Source: Tolypeutes matacus (Eukaryota > Chordata > Mammalia > Cingulata > Chlamyphoridae). From it: 64,000 nt of DNA. Where the stretch lies: positions 27,025,225 to 27,089,224 of the forward strand of contig JAKSZT010053883.1 in assembly GCA_026826555.1 (NCBI GenBank), read 5' to 3'. Shown here one piece after another: positions 33,496 through 44,084 of this stretch. The translations under genes and the position numbers were made by a program. The notes under the pieces were generated by a model. It did not search any database. It saw nothing but the letters and a program-made list of their open reading frames with translations, and had not been told where the DNA came from. Each line of letters starts with the position of its first letter. Positions within the stretch are counted from its first letter, which is position 1.

Positions 33496-35989
33496 TTAGA
33501 GGGAAAGCTTTCAATCTTTCACCATTAAGTAGGATGTTAGCTGTGGGCTTTTCATATATGCCCTTTATCATGTTGAGGAAGTTTCCTTCCATTTCTCATG
33601 TTCTAAGTGTTTTTATGAATAAAGGATGCTGTATTTTGTCAAATGCCTTTTCTGTGTCAATTGAGATGATCATGTGTTTTTTTCTCCTTCCTTCTGTAAA
33701 TGTGATGTATTACATTAATGCTTTTTCTTATGTTGAATCAATCTTGCATACCAAGAATAAATCCCATTTGATCATGGTATTTAATTCTTTTAATATGCTG
33801 TTGGTTTGATTTGGCTTGGTAGTATTTTGTTGAGTATTTTTGCATCTATATTCCTAAGAGCTATTAGTCTCTAATTTTTTTTTTCTTGTGGTATCTTTTC
33901 TGGCTTTGATGTGAGGGTGATGTTGGCCTCATGGAATGAGTCAGGGAATGTTCCCTCCTCTTCATTTTTTTGGAGGAGTTTGAACAGAATTGGAGTTAAG
34001 TCTTCTTGGAATGTTTGGTAGAATTCCCCTGTGAAACTATCTGGTCCTGGGCTTTTTTGGAGGGGAGGTTTTTGATCACTGATTCAATCTCTGTTCTAGA
34101 AATTGGTTTGTTGAGATCTTCTACTTCATCTTGAGTCAGTGTAGGTAGCTTGTGTGTTTCTAGGGATTTGTCCACTTGATATAGGTTATCTAGTTTATTG
34201 GCATGCACTTGTTCACAGTATCCACTAATAGTCATTTTTATTTCACCTGGGTCAGTAATAATGTCCCCCTTTCATTTCTGATTTTTGTTATTTTTATCAT
34301 CTTGCTTTTTTTCTTTGTCAGTCTAGCTAAAGGTGTGTTGATTTTGTTGTCCTTTTCAAAGAATGAACTTTTGGTTTTGTTGATTCTCTTTACTGGTTTT
34401 TTGTTTTCTGTGTCATTTATCTCTGCTCTAATCTTTGTTTTTGTCTTCCTTCTGCTTGCTTTGGGTTTAGTTTGCTCCTCTTTTTCTAATTCTTCCAGTT
34501 TTGAAGTTAGGCCTCTGATTTAAAGTCTTTTTTTTTTCTTTTTTAATATAAGCATTTAGAGCTATAAATTTCCCTCTCAGCACTGCCTTTGCAGCTGATG
34601 TTGTATTTTCCTTTTCATTTGCCTCAAGATATTTCCTAATTTTGCTTCTGATTTCCTCTTTAGCCCATTGGTTGTTTAAGAATATGTTGTTTAATTTCCA
34701 CATATTTGTGAATTTTCCCTCTCTCCGTTATTGATTTCTAGCTTCATTCCATTGTGGTTGGAGAAGATACATTGTATGATTTCAATATTTTTGAGTTTAT
34801 TGAGACTTGTTTTGTAACTTAAGATATGGTGTATCCTGGAGAATGATCCATGTGCATTTGAGAAGAATGTGTATTCTGTTTTTTTTTTGGTGCTGTCTTC
34901 TATATATGTCTGTTAGGTCTAGTTGGTTTAGTATATCGTTCAAGTTCTGTTCTTCCTTCGTGCTCTTCTGACTAGATGTTCTATCCTTTATTGAGAGTGT
35001 TAAAGTCTACTATTAATTTAGAACTGTCAATTTCTCCCTTCAGTATTTGCTTCATATATTTTGGGGGCTCTGCTGTTAGGTGCATATATATTTATAATTG
35101 TTATATCTTCCTGTTGAATTGTCCCCTTTATCAGTATGTAATGTCCATCTTTGTCCCTTGTAATTGTTTTTGACTTAAAGTTTATCTGATATTTTATAGC
35201 CACCCCAGCTTTCTTTTGGTTATTACTTGCATGGTATATATTTTTTTCCATCTTTTCACCATCAACCTACTTGTATCTTTGACCAAGGTGAGTCCCTTGC
35301 AGACAGCATATAGTTGGGTCATACCTTTTCATCCATTCTGCCAATTCTTGCCTTTTGACTGGAGAGTTTAATCCATTTATATTTAAAGTCACTACTGATA
35401 ATACAAGGCTTTCTTCTGCCATTTCTCTATTTAGTTTTTTAAAAGTCTTATACCTTTTTTTGTCCTTCAATTCTATTAAAGCCTGCTTTTACATTTATTT
35501 GCTTTCTTGTGTTTTACCATATTGAGTGCCTTCTCATTTCTCTTTGAATCTACTTTTCATCTGTTTTCCTTGTGGTTATCATAGGGTTAAAAATTAACAT
35601 ACTAATAAAAAAAGAAAAATAAAAAATAAAAAAATTAACATACTAATTACATAGCAACTATATTTGGTTTGATACCAACTTAACTTTAATAGCATGCACA
35701 TATACTTTTCCTATACTCCTCTGTCCGCCCCCCCCTGACTATTTTTGTACCTGTTTTCACTTATATCTTTATACATTGTATGTCCAAAAACCTAGATTCA
35801 TCATTATTTTATGCATTTGAATTTTAGCACTTGTAGGAAGTAAGAAATAGAGTTACATACTGAAAAGTACAATACAATAATAGTGGCATTTATAATTACC
35901 TAAATGGTTACCTTGACCACAGGTCTTTATTTCTTTATGCTGCTCTGAACTATAGTCTAGTCCTTTTGTTTTTTGTTTTAATATATATT

Positions 35990-36350
35990 GTTAAAGATTT
36001 ATTTTATTTATCCCTGCTCCCCCCCCCAAGTCACTGTGTACTTTCTGTGTCCATTTGCTGTGTGCTCTGTGTGTCTGCTCATCTTCTCTTTAGGAGGCAC
36101 TGGGAACCAAATCTGGGACCTCCCATGTGGAAGAGAGGCACTCAATCACCTGAGCCACCTCAGCTCCCTGGTTTGTTGTGTCTCTCATTGTCTTTTCTCT
36201 TTGTGTCTCTTTTGTTGCACCATCTTGTTGCATCAGCTTGCTGTACCTGCCTGCTGCACCAGCATGCTTTCTCCAGGAGGCACCAGGAACTGAACCCGGG
36301 AACTCCCATGTGGTAGGCAGAAGCCCAATTGCTTGAGCCACATCCACTTC
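35990..36350 (-). mobile_element. DAS-type SINE (two units)
   Basis: The order of two tRNA-like units and a 'gttgcatcagcttgctgtac' spacer matches the SINEs at 8953 and 43,371. It sits between L1-B ORF2 and ORF1. A clear duplication was not resolved. Confidence 0.85.
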
Positions 36351-36439
36351 TCATTTTTTTTAGTATGAACTTCCCTTAGTATTGATTGTAGGGCAGCTCT
36401 AGTAGTGATGTACTCCCTCAGCTTTCACTTGTATCAGAA

Positions 36440-37520
36440 AGTCTTAATCTCTCTCCCATTTTTGAAAGATAGTCTTGCCAGATATAAAATGCTTGGCTGG
36501 CAGTTGTTTTCCTTCAGCACTTTAAGTATTTCAACCCAGTGCCTTCTTGCCTCCATGGTTTCTGATGAGAAATCAGCATTCAATCTCATTGGGATTTCCT
36601 TGTATGCAACATGTTACTTTTCTCTTGCAGCTTTAAGAACCCTCTCCTTGTCTTTTGCCTTTGATAGTGTAATCAGTATATGATGGGATGCCTTTTTCTT
36701 CATGTTTATCCTGGTTGGTCTTCTCTGCACTTCTTGGATGTGCGTATTCATGTCTTTTGCTAAATTTGGGTAGTTCTCTGTCATTAGTTTTTGGCTATTC
36801 CTTCTGTCCCTTTCTTTCTTTCTTCTCCTTCTGTAACTTCCATAGCATGTATATTGGTGTGATTGATAGTGTCCTATAGCTTAGGCTATTTTCACTTTTA
36901 ATGTTTCTTTTTCCTTTCTGCTCCTCAGCCTGACTCATTTCAAGTGTCTTGTCTTCAAGTTCACTGATTCTTTCTTCTGCTAGCTCCAGTCTGCTCTTGA
37001 AACCCTCCTGGGGTATTTTTTTCCTTCTCATTTCAGTTATGGTGGTCTTCAACTCCAATAGCTCTGTATTGTTCCTTTTTGGAAATTTCTATCTCTTTCT
37101 CTGACTCTTATATTGTCCAGTCTTTTTTTTTTTTTTTTTTTTTTTAGGTATCGGGCCGGGGATTGAACCCAGGACCTCATATATGGGAAGCTGGCATTCA
37201 AGTTGGCTTTTTGTTTGTTTGCTTGCTCCATGTTTCTAGGAGGCACTGGATATTGAACCCAGGACCTCCCATGTGGGAAGAAGGCACCCAACTGCCTGAG
37301 CCCTATATGCTCCCAATGTCCAGTCATTGTTATCCTGATATCCAGAGTTCTTTCTCTGTACTGTCCTTCATTTTCTTAAGCATTTTTAAGATCATTCTTA
37401 AAATGTGGTATGTCCACAGTTTGTCTTCTTTGTTGGTGTTTTCTGTATTTTTATCCTCTACCTTTGGATGGGCCATCATGCCCTGTTTCTTTGTTTTGTA
37501 CTCTTGATTCACACTGTACA
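36440..37520 (-). pseudogene. L1-B ORF1 remnant
   Basis: The minus strand at 36,795-37,058 gives 'MELKTTITEMRRKKIPQEGF' and 'SRLELAEERISELEDKTLEM'. The region 36,480-36,680 corresponds to the ORF1 C-terminal RNA-binding part, and 37,330-37,521 to the N-terminal part. The frame is broken, with a SINE at 37,123-37,316 inside. Confidence 0.75.
37123..37316 (-). mobile_element. Dimeric tRNA-type SINE
   Basis: Two tRNA-like units lie left of a T21 run. The 9-base duplication 'tgtccagtc' lies at 37,114-37,122 and 37,317-37,325. Confidence 0.82.
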
Positions 37521-37976
37521 TTTTAGTAATTTAAAATGTTAATGCTAGGACTTACTCCCTGGGATGTCTGTTTCCTGGTTTTGTATCCAGTTGGTGATAA
37601 GATATAGATTTTCTTGAGTTTCAGCCCTCCTATCAGGAAGTTCTGCCCGTGAATGCACTGTGCAGGGTTTTCCTTGTCTTACTGGGCCTCTGTCTTGTCC
37701 TAGCCTTTTGCTTGTTGGTTGTTTTCGAGTTCCCCTGTTTACAGGAGTTTGGTTGTCCCCTCTGTTTTCCCTGGGACAAATCTCCCTCTCCTGGGTATCT
37801 GAAGCTGGCAGGCCTTTGTCCCAGACTATCTGCCCTTATAGTTTTTTATACTCCTTTTGTTGCCTTACACTGCTTTTGCCTGGAGGGCAAATTCTGGGAA
37901 GAAGGACACCCTGGGAAGGACTTTCCCAATTCAGTCTTTCCTAGCCAAATTGGTCCCGGGACCCAAGAAAGGGGTA

Positions 37977-38711
37977 TGGCTTATCTTGCCACAGGATTAA
38001 CAATGTAATATACCAGAAATGGGTTGGCTTTTATAAAAAGAATATATTTGGGGTAAAAGCATACAGTTCTGAGGCTGCAAAAATATCTAAATCAAGGCAT
38101 CATCAGAGATGCTTTCTCACCAAAGGTCAGCTGCTGGTTGGATCTTGGGCTCCTGCCATGTGGCAAGGCAAAATGGTGGCTCTCCATCTGGGTCTCTGCC
38201 TTCTCCCCCAGGCTGCTTTCTCTTGGAGCTTAGCTGTGGGCAATCAAGCACATGGCAAGGCTCATCTCTTCAGCTTTGAGCTGCTCTGTGGGCCCAGCCT
38301 CTTGAGGGTCTCTTTCTATGCCTCAGTGATCTACTGATTTAGAGAATACACAGCCTCCAGCCTCCAGGACCTCTCTCAGCCTCTCATGGCTTCTTTGTCT
38401 TTCTGCAACTGCAGGCAATCCTCTCTCTCTCATGGCAGGGTCAAAATGGTGGCTGTCTTTCTCTGTGTGTGTCTCTGCTTCCAGTTCTTAGTTTATGTAA
38501 GACCCCAGAAGAGGGTGGGCAGAGACCTAACCTTGGTCATGTCTCACTAATGTAGTCAATCAAAGGCCCTTAAACAACTAATAAAAAGTGATCTAATCAA
38601 ACATCCCTTAACTGAATCTAATACAATCAATGGGTCTCACAGCCACAGGAATGGATTAGTTTTAAGGACACAACCTTTTCTGGGATTCACAAAAACCTTC
38701 AAACTGTAACA
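37977..38711 (-). mobile_element. Solo LTR in L1-B 5' UTR
   Basis: 'aaatgggttggcttttataa', 'aaaggtcagctgctggttgg' and the right end 'ttcaaactgtaaca' parallel the LTR family at 9737 and 29,701. Boundaries are accurate to a few bases. Confidence 0.7.
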
Positions 38712-40486
38712 GGCTGTAAACTGGCTCCAAAGTTCCCTGGGGAGGGGATCAAGGAAAGGCACCAAAAGCTTCTCCCATGACTTCCCAAAGCTGAGCTTTC
38801 CTGGCCTGGCCAGCAAGTCCAGCCCTTCAGCTAACTTTCCCCCACAGCCCTGTGGAAGCTCTGCATCTTTAAATCTCTACCACCTCCTCTTCTGTCCAGG
38901 GTGGGGTTGAAACAATGGTTGCCCACCACCTTTGTCCGGGGCAGGTTGAAACAATAGATGCCCTCAGAGCCAGGATCCAGTGATCCAAATTCACTCATCA
39001 AAAGCTGTGATCAATGATTGGTCCTGAGACCCAAGTTCTTGGGGAAGAGGATTTTGATGTCCCTTTCTGTCAGCAGCAGCTAGCCAGGGACTGGACCCCA
39101 TGGCAGCCTGCAACAAAAGTGTGGGATGGGCACTGGTAGCTGCTGTGGTGCAGAGAGAGCAATTTATAGTTCTTTATCAGCCTCTTCTTCCCACTCTTCC
39201 CTGGATGCTGTACAGTGGTTTTTTGTTTGTTTGTTTGTTTGTTTTTTCCTGTACTCTGGAGTTTCGAAATAGTTGTTTCAGACAGCTCCTATCTGTTTAA
39301 TAGTTGTTTTGGTGGAAGAACTGAGTCCTGGAGCTCCCTACTCCACCATATTACCCCTAGCTAATTATTTTTCTTGTTATTTGTTCTCTTTACACAGTAA
39401 CTAAAATCTTCATTTTTGAGGGATTTGAGTTATTGGTAGTTCCACAAATATAGGTTTGCCAAAGTTGTAACTCATGTCTTTTTCCTTGTTTATGTAATGG
39501 GCCATTTTCCTCTGGCTGCTCTTAAGATTTTCTCTTCGTAAATGATTTTTAGCATTTTGATTATGACATTCTTTCTTGTGTTTTTCTTTTGTGTTTATCC
39601 TCCTTGGAATTTCTTGAAATTCTTGCCTCTGTGAGTTTACAGTTTTAGTCAAATTTGGGGGGGGTGAAGGCTCTTATTTCTTCACAATCCCCCCTCCCCC
39701 TCCTGTTTTTTCCCTGGGACTCCAATTAAACATGTTAGACTGATTTTGTCCTACAGTCAGTTTATTCAATATTCTCCTGCCTTAATTGTTCTATACATCA
39801 CTTAGAATAGTTTCTATTGCTAGGTCTTCAAGTTCACTTAAGATTTTCTTCTGCATTTTGTAATGTATCATTAATACCATCCAGTGAAATTTCCACTTCA
39901 GACACTGAATTTTTCAGTTCTCCAATTTCCATCTAGTTTTTTTTCATCTTTCCTTTCTATCTTCATTATGTTCATGTTTTCATTTAAATCTTTGATTATA
40001 TTTAGTTCATTATAATGGATTAACATCTTTGTCTGCTAATTCCATCATCTCTGTCATTTGTGGGTATGTTTGTACTGAGTGATTTTTCTCTTTGTTATAG
40101 GTCTCATTTTCCTGATTCTTTACACATCTTGAAATTTTTGTTGAATATTGAATATTGTAAATGTTATATTATTGATCAGCTGGATTTTGTTGTTTTGATA
40201 ATTTGTGGATCATCTCTATCCTTTTAAGACTTGTTTTTAAGCTTGTGCTCCAGGACAGTTTAACCCTATTACTAAAGTGTGACCTGTCTGGGTTCTCTAC
40301 TGAATGCCCTGGGTGTTCAACAAGGTCCCTAATATCTGGCTTGTCAGAACTCAAAAATCCCACAACCCTGTGAGAACTCTGGAAATTATTCAGCTTTTAC
40401 CTCTCTAACAGTTATTGTTTGCCCAGCTTTGTGGAGTTTCATTCTTTACATTGTCAACTTAGTATTCAGCCAAAGATCCAAGGGGA

Positions 40487-40972
40487 CTCCATAGAGATTC
40501 TAGAGCTCTTTCTCTGTATATCTCCCTCCTCTCCTGTACTCTGTCCTACAAATTCCAGTTGTCTTGAACTTCTGCTTTCTCATTTCACTAAATTTTAGTC
40601 AAATTTGAAAAAAAAATTGACAGTACTAGTCAAATTTGTGACTAAAAACTCCATGGAGATTCTAGAGCTCTTTCTCTGTGTATCTTCCTCCTCTCCTATA
40701 CTCTGTCCTACAAATTCCAGTTGTCTTGAACTTCTGCTTTCTCATTTCACTAAATTTTAGTCAAATTTGAAAAAAAAATTGACAGTATTAGTCAAATTTG
40801 TGACTAAAAACTCCATGGAGATTCTAGAGCTCTTTCTCTGTGTATCTCCCTCCTCTTCTGTACTCTGTCCTACAAATTCCAGTTGTCTTGAAATTCTGCT
40901 TTCTCATTTCACTAAATTTTAGTCAAATTTGAAAAAAAAATTGACAGTATTAGTCAAATTTGTGACTAAAAA
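40487..40972. repeat. 162-bp tandem repeat, three copies
   Basis: Units start at 40,487, 40,649 and 40,811 ('ctccatagagattctagagc' then two 'ctccatggagattctagag'). Each contains 'ctctgtcctacaaattccag' and ends 'tgtgactaaaaact'. Spacing is exactly 162 bases twice and copies differ at only a few positions, so the array is much younger than the LINE around it. Confidence 0.93.
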
Positions 40973-41999
40973 CTTTTGACCAAACCAAGCATTCAGCTTG
41001 GTTCTATCTCTTTCTGTATGCTGCTCTAGTAAATGCCTGCTGATAGAAACTCAGGGTAATTGTAGAGATCACCTCATTTGTTTCCTGTCTTTCAGGGATC
41101 ACTGCCCTATATGTCCAGTTTGTCTAATGTCTGAAAACAGTTGTTTCATATATTTGGTGCAATTTTCCAGTTGTTTATGATGGGAGGGCTAGACTGGTAG
41201 ACAGTTACTCCATAATGGGGGAAGTGGAATTTTAAAAAAACTATTTCTTTTCTAATTTCTTGAGGTTATTGGCTTATTAATTTTCAGTTTTTGCTGTTCC
41301 TTTCCCAATATAGACACTTAAGGCTGTACTTTTCCCCATAGATATTGCTTTAGCATCATATCACCAATTTTGATATGTAATATTTTTATTATTGTTCAAT
41401 TAAAAATATTTTCTAACTTTCACTATGGTTCCTTCTTTGATGCATGGGTTATTCAAAATTATATCTTTCTTATGTTCCACTATGAGTACTGTGTTGAACA
41501 TATGTATTGCAAATATCTTCTCCTTGTATGTGGCTTGTCTTTTCAACTTCTTAATCATATCTTTAATGAACAGAATTCCATAATTTTAATGATTAAAGTC
41601 CAATTAATGAAATTTTAGTGGCTAATGCTTTTTGTAGCACATTTAGGAACAGTTGCTTATCCCAAGACCATGAAGATATTCTCTTATGTTTTTTTTCTAA
41701 AAGATTAATTGCTTTATTTTTCACATTTATTTTTCGCATTTAGTCTTATGATATATCTGAAATTATTTTAATGAAGATAAATGGAATTGAACAAGTGCCT
41801 TTCTATAAATCAGGTGATTGGATATGTTTAGGATTGTTTCTGGACTATATTATATCCCATTTACCCATATATTCTTGTGTCTTATTTAAAAAAAAATAAA
41901 CACATTTTCTAATTGTCTGTTGCTGGTTGTACTCCATTCCTTAGTTTGTACCTCTAGATCTACTCTCTGTCCTTTTCTACTTTGTTACTTGCTCAGAGA

Positions 42000-42420
42000 A
42001 GCTTACCTGAATGGATTACATCAAGAATTCTGCCCCCTCTGATTCGAAGCCAATGGAGAATCCTGACAGGATATCAGAGGGAGGGAGGAGAAGTAGGTCA
42101 GGGCATTTATACCCCTGATTTCTTCCCTGTAAAGATCTCCAACAGGTTGGCTTTGTGACTTGACTGAAAGTTATTGCTCCTATAAAACCCTTTCTCCTTC
42201 TAAGTTCTGGTAACTTCTCCCAGGCCTTATCCCTTCAGTCCTAGGAGTACCAAGAGCTCCTTATGGTTGCTAGTCTCAGGTTCCTGCACTACCGCTTGTG
42301 ATACCCCCAAGTCCTGCCCACATCTCTGTGATTAATCCTTTTGCCTATAAATTTCTTAGAAAAATCCAAATTTGAATGTGCTATTGGTTCCCTATTGAGA
42401 CTGACTAATACACTTGAGTA
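42000..42420 (+). repeat. Ancient LTR- or MER-type repeat
   Basis: 'cttacctgaatggattacat', 'ggtcagggcatttatacccc', 'cctaggagtaccaagagctc', 'gtcctgcccacatctctgtg' and 'attgagactgactaatacac' are in the order of a familiar mammalian repeat. I cannot fix its family name. Confidence 0.5.
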
Positions 42421-42789
42421 TTAGGAAGTTTAAAAATGTCTCTAGTATCCAATATCTTTGCTAAACTCTCTTTGGTTTTAATAGTTTGTTGTTAGAAATT
42501 CCTGGATTTTCTATGTAGACAATAATATCATCTTGTAAATGGCATTTTGTTTCTTCCTTTAAAATACTTATAATTTTAATTTCCTTTTTTTCTTATTCTC
42601 CTTGCTAAGGCCTCCAGTATAATGTATAATTACAGAAATAATTATAGTTGTCTCATTCCTGGCTTTAAATGAAATGCAATGGATGGTTCACCATTAAGAA
42701 CTGTATTTGTTGTAGATCTGGGGTAGATGCCGTTCTTTAAGAGTTTTTCTTCTGTATTTATTATTTCTTAAAATCATGAACACATATTG

Positions 42790-43124
42790 AATTGTATCGA
42801 ATTGTTTGAGGTCTTCATAAAGCCTCTTATCTTTTTCTTTCTGCTCTCTCTTGGGGTCCTGGCTCCATCATGGTAGTGCACATCAAGGCCATAGAGACCT
42901 TCTTCCTCTGTTCCATCCCAGAAGGGCAGGAATGGACTTCTACATTGCTCTGGATGAGGCTTGAGCCTTTTGAAATCTTCAATGTGGATCATTACAAGAT
43001 GTCCACGATGTTATCGTTTCAATGTACTGATTTGCTTACAAAACATGTTTTTTTAAATCCTAATTTACCCAAGACTTCCCTTCTATTAGGAGAGAAGTAG
43101 TAAAGGAGGTGATAAGGAGAGAAA
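42790..43124. other. Unassigned coding-like segment
   Basis: The minus strand at 42,774-42,992 reads a 72-residue frame with non-repetitive composition ('MIHIEDFKRLKPHPEQ', 'EEGLYGLDVHYHDGARTP'). A second minus frame over the same DNA also lacks stops for a while. I do not recognise a protein. It could be a decayed retrocopy of an mRNA or chance. Confidence 0.25.
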
Positions 43125-43345
43125 CCCCATTTTGCCACCCATATGTAATATGCAGCAATCCTATGAATCAGGTGATTTTTTTTTTTTTAGGAGGTCTGGG
43201 GATTGAACCCAGGACCTCATACATGGAAAGCAGGTGCTCAACCACTTGAGCTACATCTGCTCCCCAGAGGCACATATTTTACAGGTGAGGAAGCTGAAGC
43301 TCAGAGAGGTAAAGTACACAGCTCTGGAAAAATGGGAGAGTGGGA
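43125..43345 (-). repeat. MIR, split by a SINE
   Basis: 'cagcaatcctatgaatcagg' on the left and 'attttacaggtgaggaagct', 'gaagctcagagaggtaaagt' on the right form one MIR once the 43,178-43,264 SINE is removed. Confidence 0.6.
43178..43264 (-). mobile_element. tRNA-only short SINE
   Basis: A single tRNA-like unit ('ggggattgaacccaggacct', 'caaccacttgagctacatct') with a T12 run at its left end. Confidence 0.75.
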
Positions 43346-43370
43346 TCCTGTACCTCTGGCCCTAAATTTT

Positions 43371-43716
43371 TTTTTTAAGATTTTATTTATTTCTCCCCCT
43401 CCCCCTTGTTGTTTGCGCTTGTTGTCTGCTCGTGTGCTATGTCTGCACGTCATCTTTTTAGGAGGCACTGGGAATGGAACCTGGAAACTCCCATGTGGGA
43501 GTGAGGCACCTAATTGCTTGAGCCACATCTGCTTCCTCTCATTGTGTTTCCTCATTGCATCATCTTGTTGAGTCATCTTGTTGAGTCAGCTCACTGTGCC
43601 ATCCTGTCATGTCAGCTCGCTGTCTTGCTCATTTTCTTTAGGAGGCACCAGGACCTGAACCTGGGACCTCCCACATGGTAGGCAGGTGCCCAACTACTTG
43701 AGGCACATCCACTTCC
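43371..43716 (-). mobile_element. DAS-type SINE (two units)
   Basis: Exact 15-base duplication 'ctggccctaaatttt' at 43,356-43,370 and 43,717-43,731. There are two tRNA-like units with a spacer of repeated 'catcttgttgagt'. It lies 350 bp upstream of the TLR12 coding start. Confidence 0.93.
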
Positions 43717-44049
43717 CTGGCCCTAAATTTTGTGCTCAGAAACACTACTTCCTTACATCAGAGAAGTGAGACTTAGTGGTTCCTCCTCACCACTAGCACA
43801 TTTCCTCCTTTCCCTGACCCCTGGATCCTCAGCTATAATACGTGTCTTCTATCTGGCCCATTCTCCATTTGTTTCCCAGCTGTTTTGTTGCTTGGAAGCA
43901 GTGTGGCCCTCTGACCCTGCTTCTAGACTCTCCTGGGCTTATTTGGAGCTGTTGCTGCTGTGAGTATAGTGTATTGTGTGTGGAAGGGTGGGTGGGGTCT
44001 GGGTTTCTCCCTGGAAAAGGGAGGTAAGCAGAGAGTGGGGTTCTGATTC

Positions 44050-44071
44050 TGTCTGCCTCTCTGTGCATCAG
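44050..44071 (+). other. Candidate splice acceptor before TLR12 start
   Basis: A pyrimidine-rich 'gtctgcctctctgtgcatcag' ends 13 bases before the start codon at 44,085. It fits a short non-coding 5' exon joined to a single coding exon, as in other TLR genes. Inference only. Confidence 0.4.
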
Positions 44072-44084
44072 CCTTGGCATCGAG

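Larger units (their letters stand above)
39360..42780 (-). mobile_element. Ancient decayed L1 (minus strand)
   Basis: AT-rich text keeps the L1 order on the minus strand: ORF1-like at 39,410-39,652 ('RRENLKSSQRKMAHYINKEK'), then ORF2-like blocks at 41,230-41,470, 41,520-41,880 and 42,430-42,770 ('gtagacaataatatcatctt', 'ggcctccagtataatgtata'). It is much more diverged than L1-A, B or D. It is split by a 162-bp tandem array and a different repeat at 42,000-42,420. Confidence 0.6.

Noticed and set aside
40487..40972. Possible CRISPR-like array
   Set aside because: The repeats are contiguous 162-bp units without spacers, in a mammalian LINE. This is an ordinary tandem duplication.
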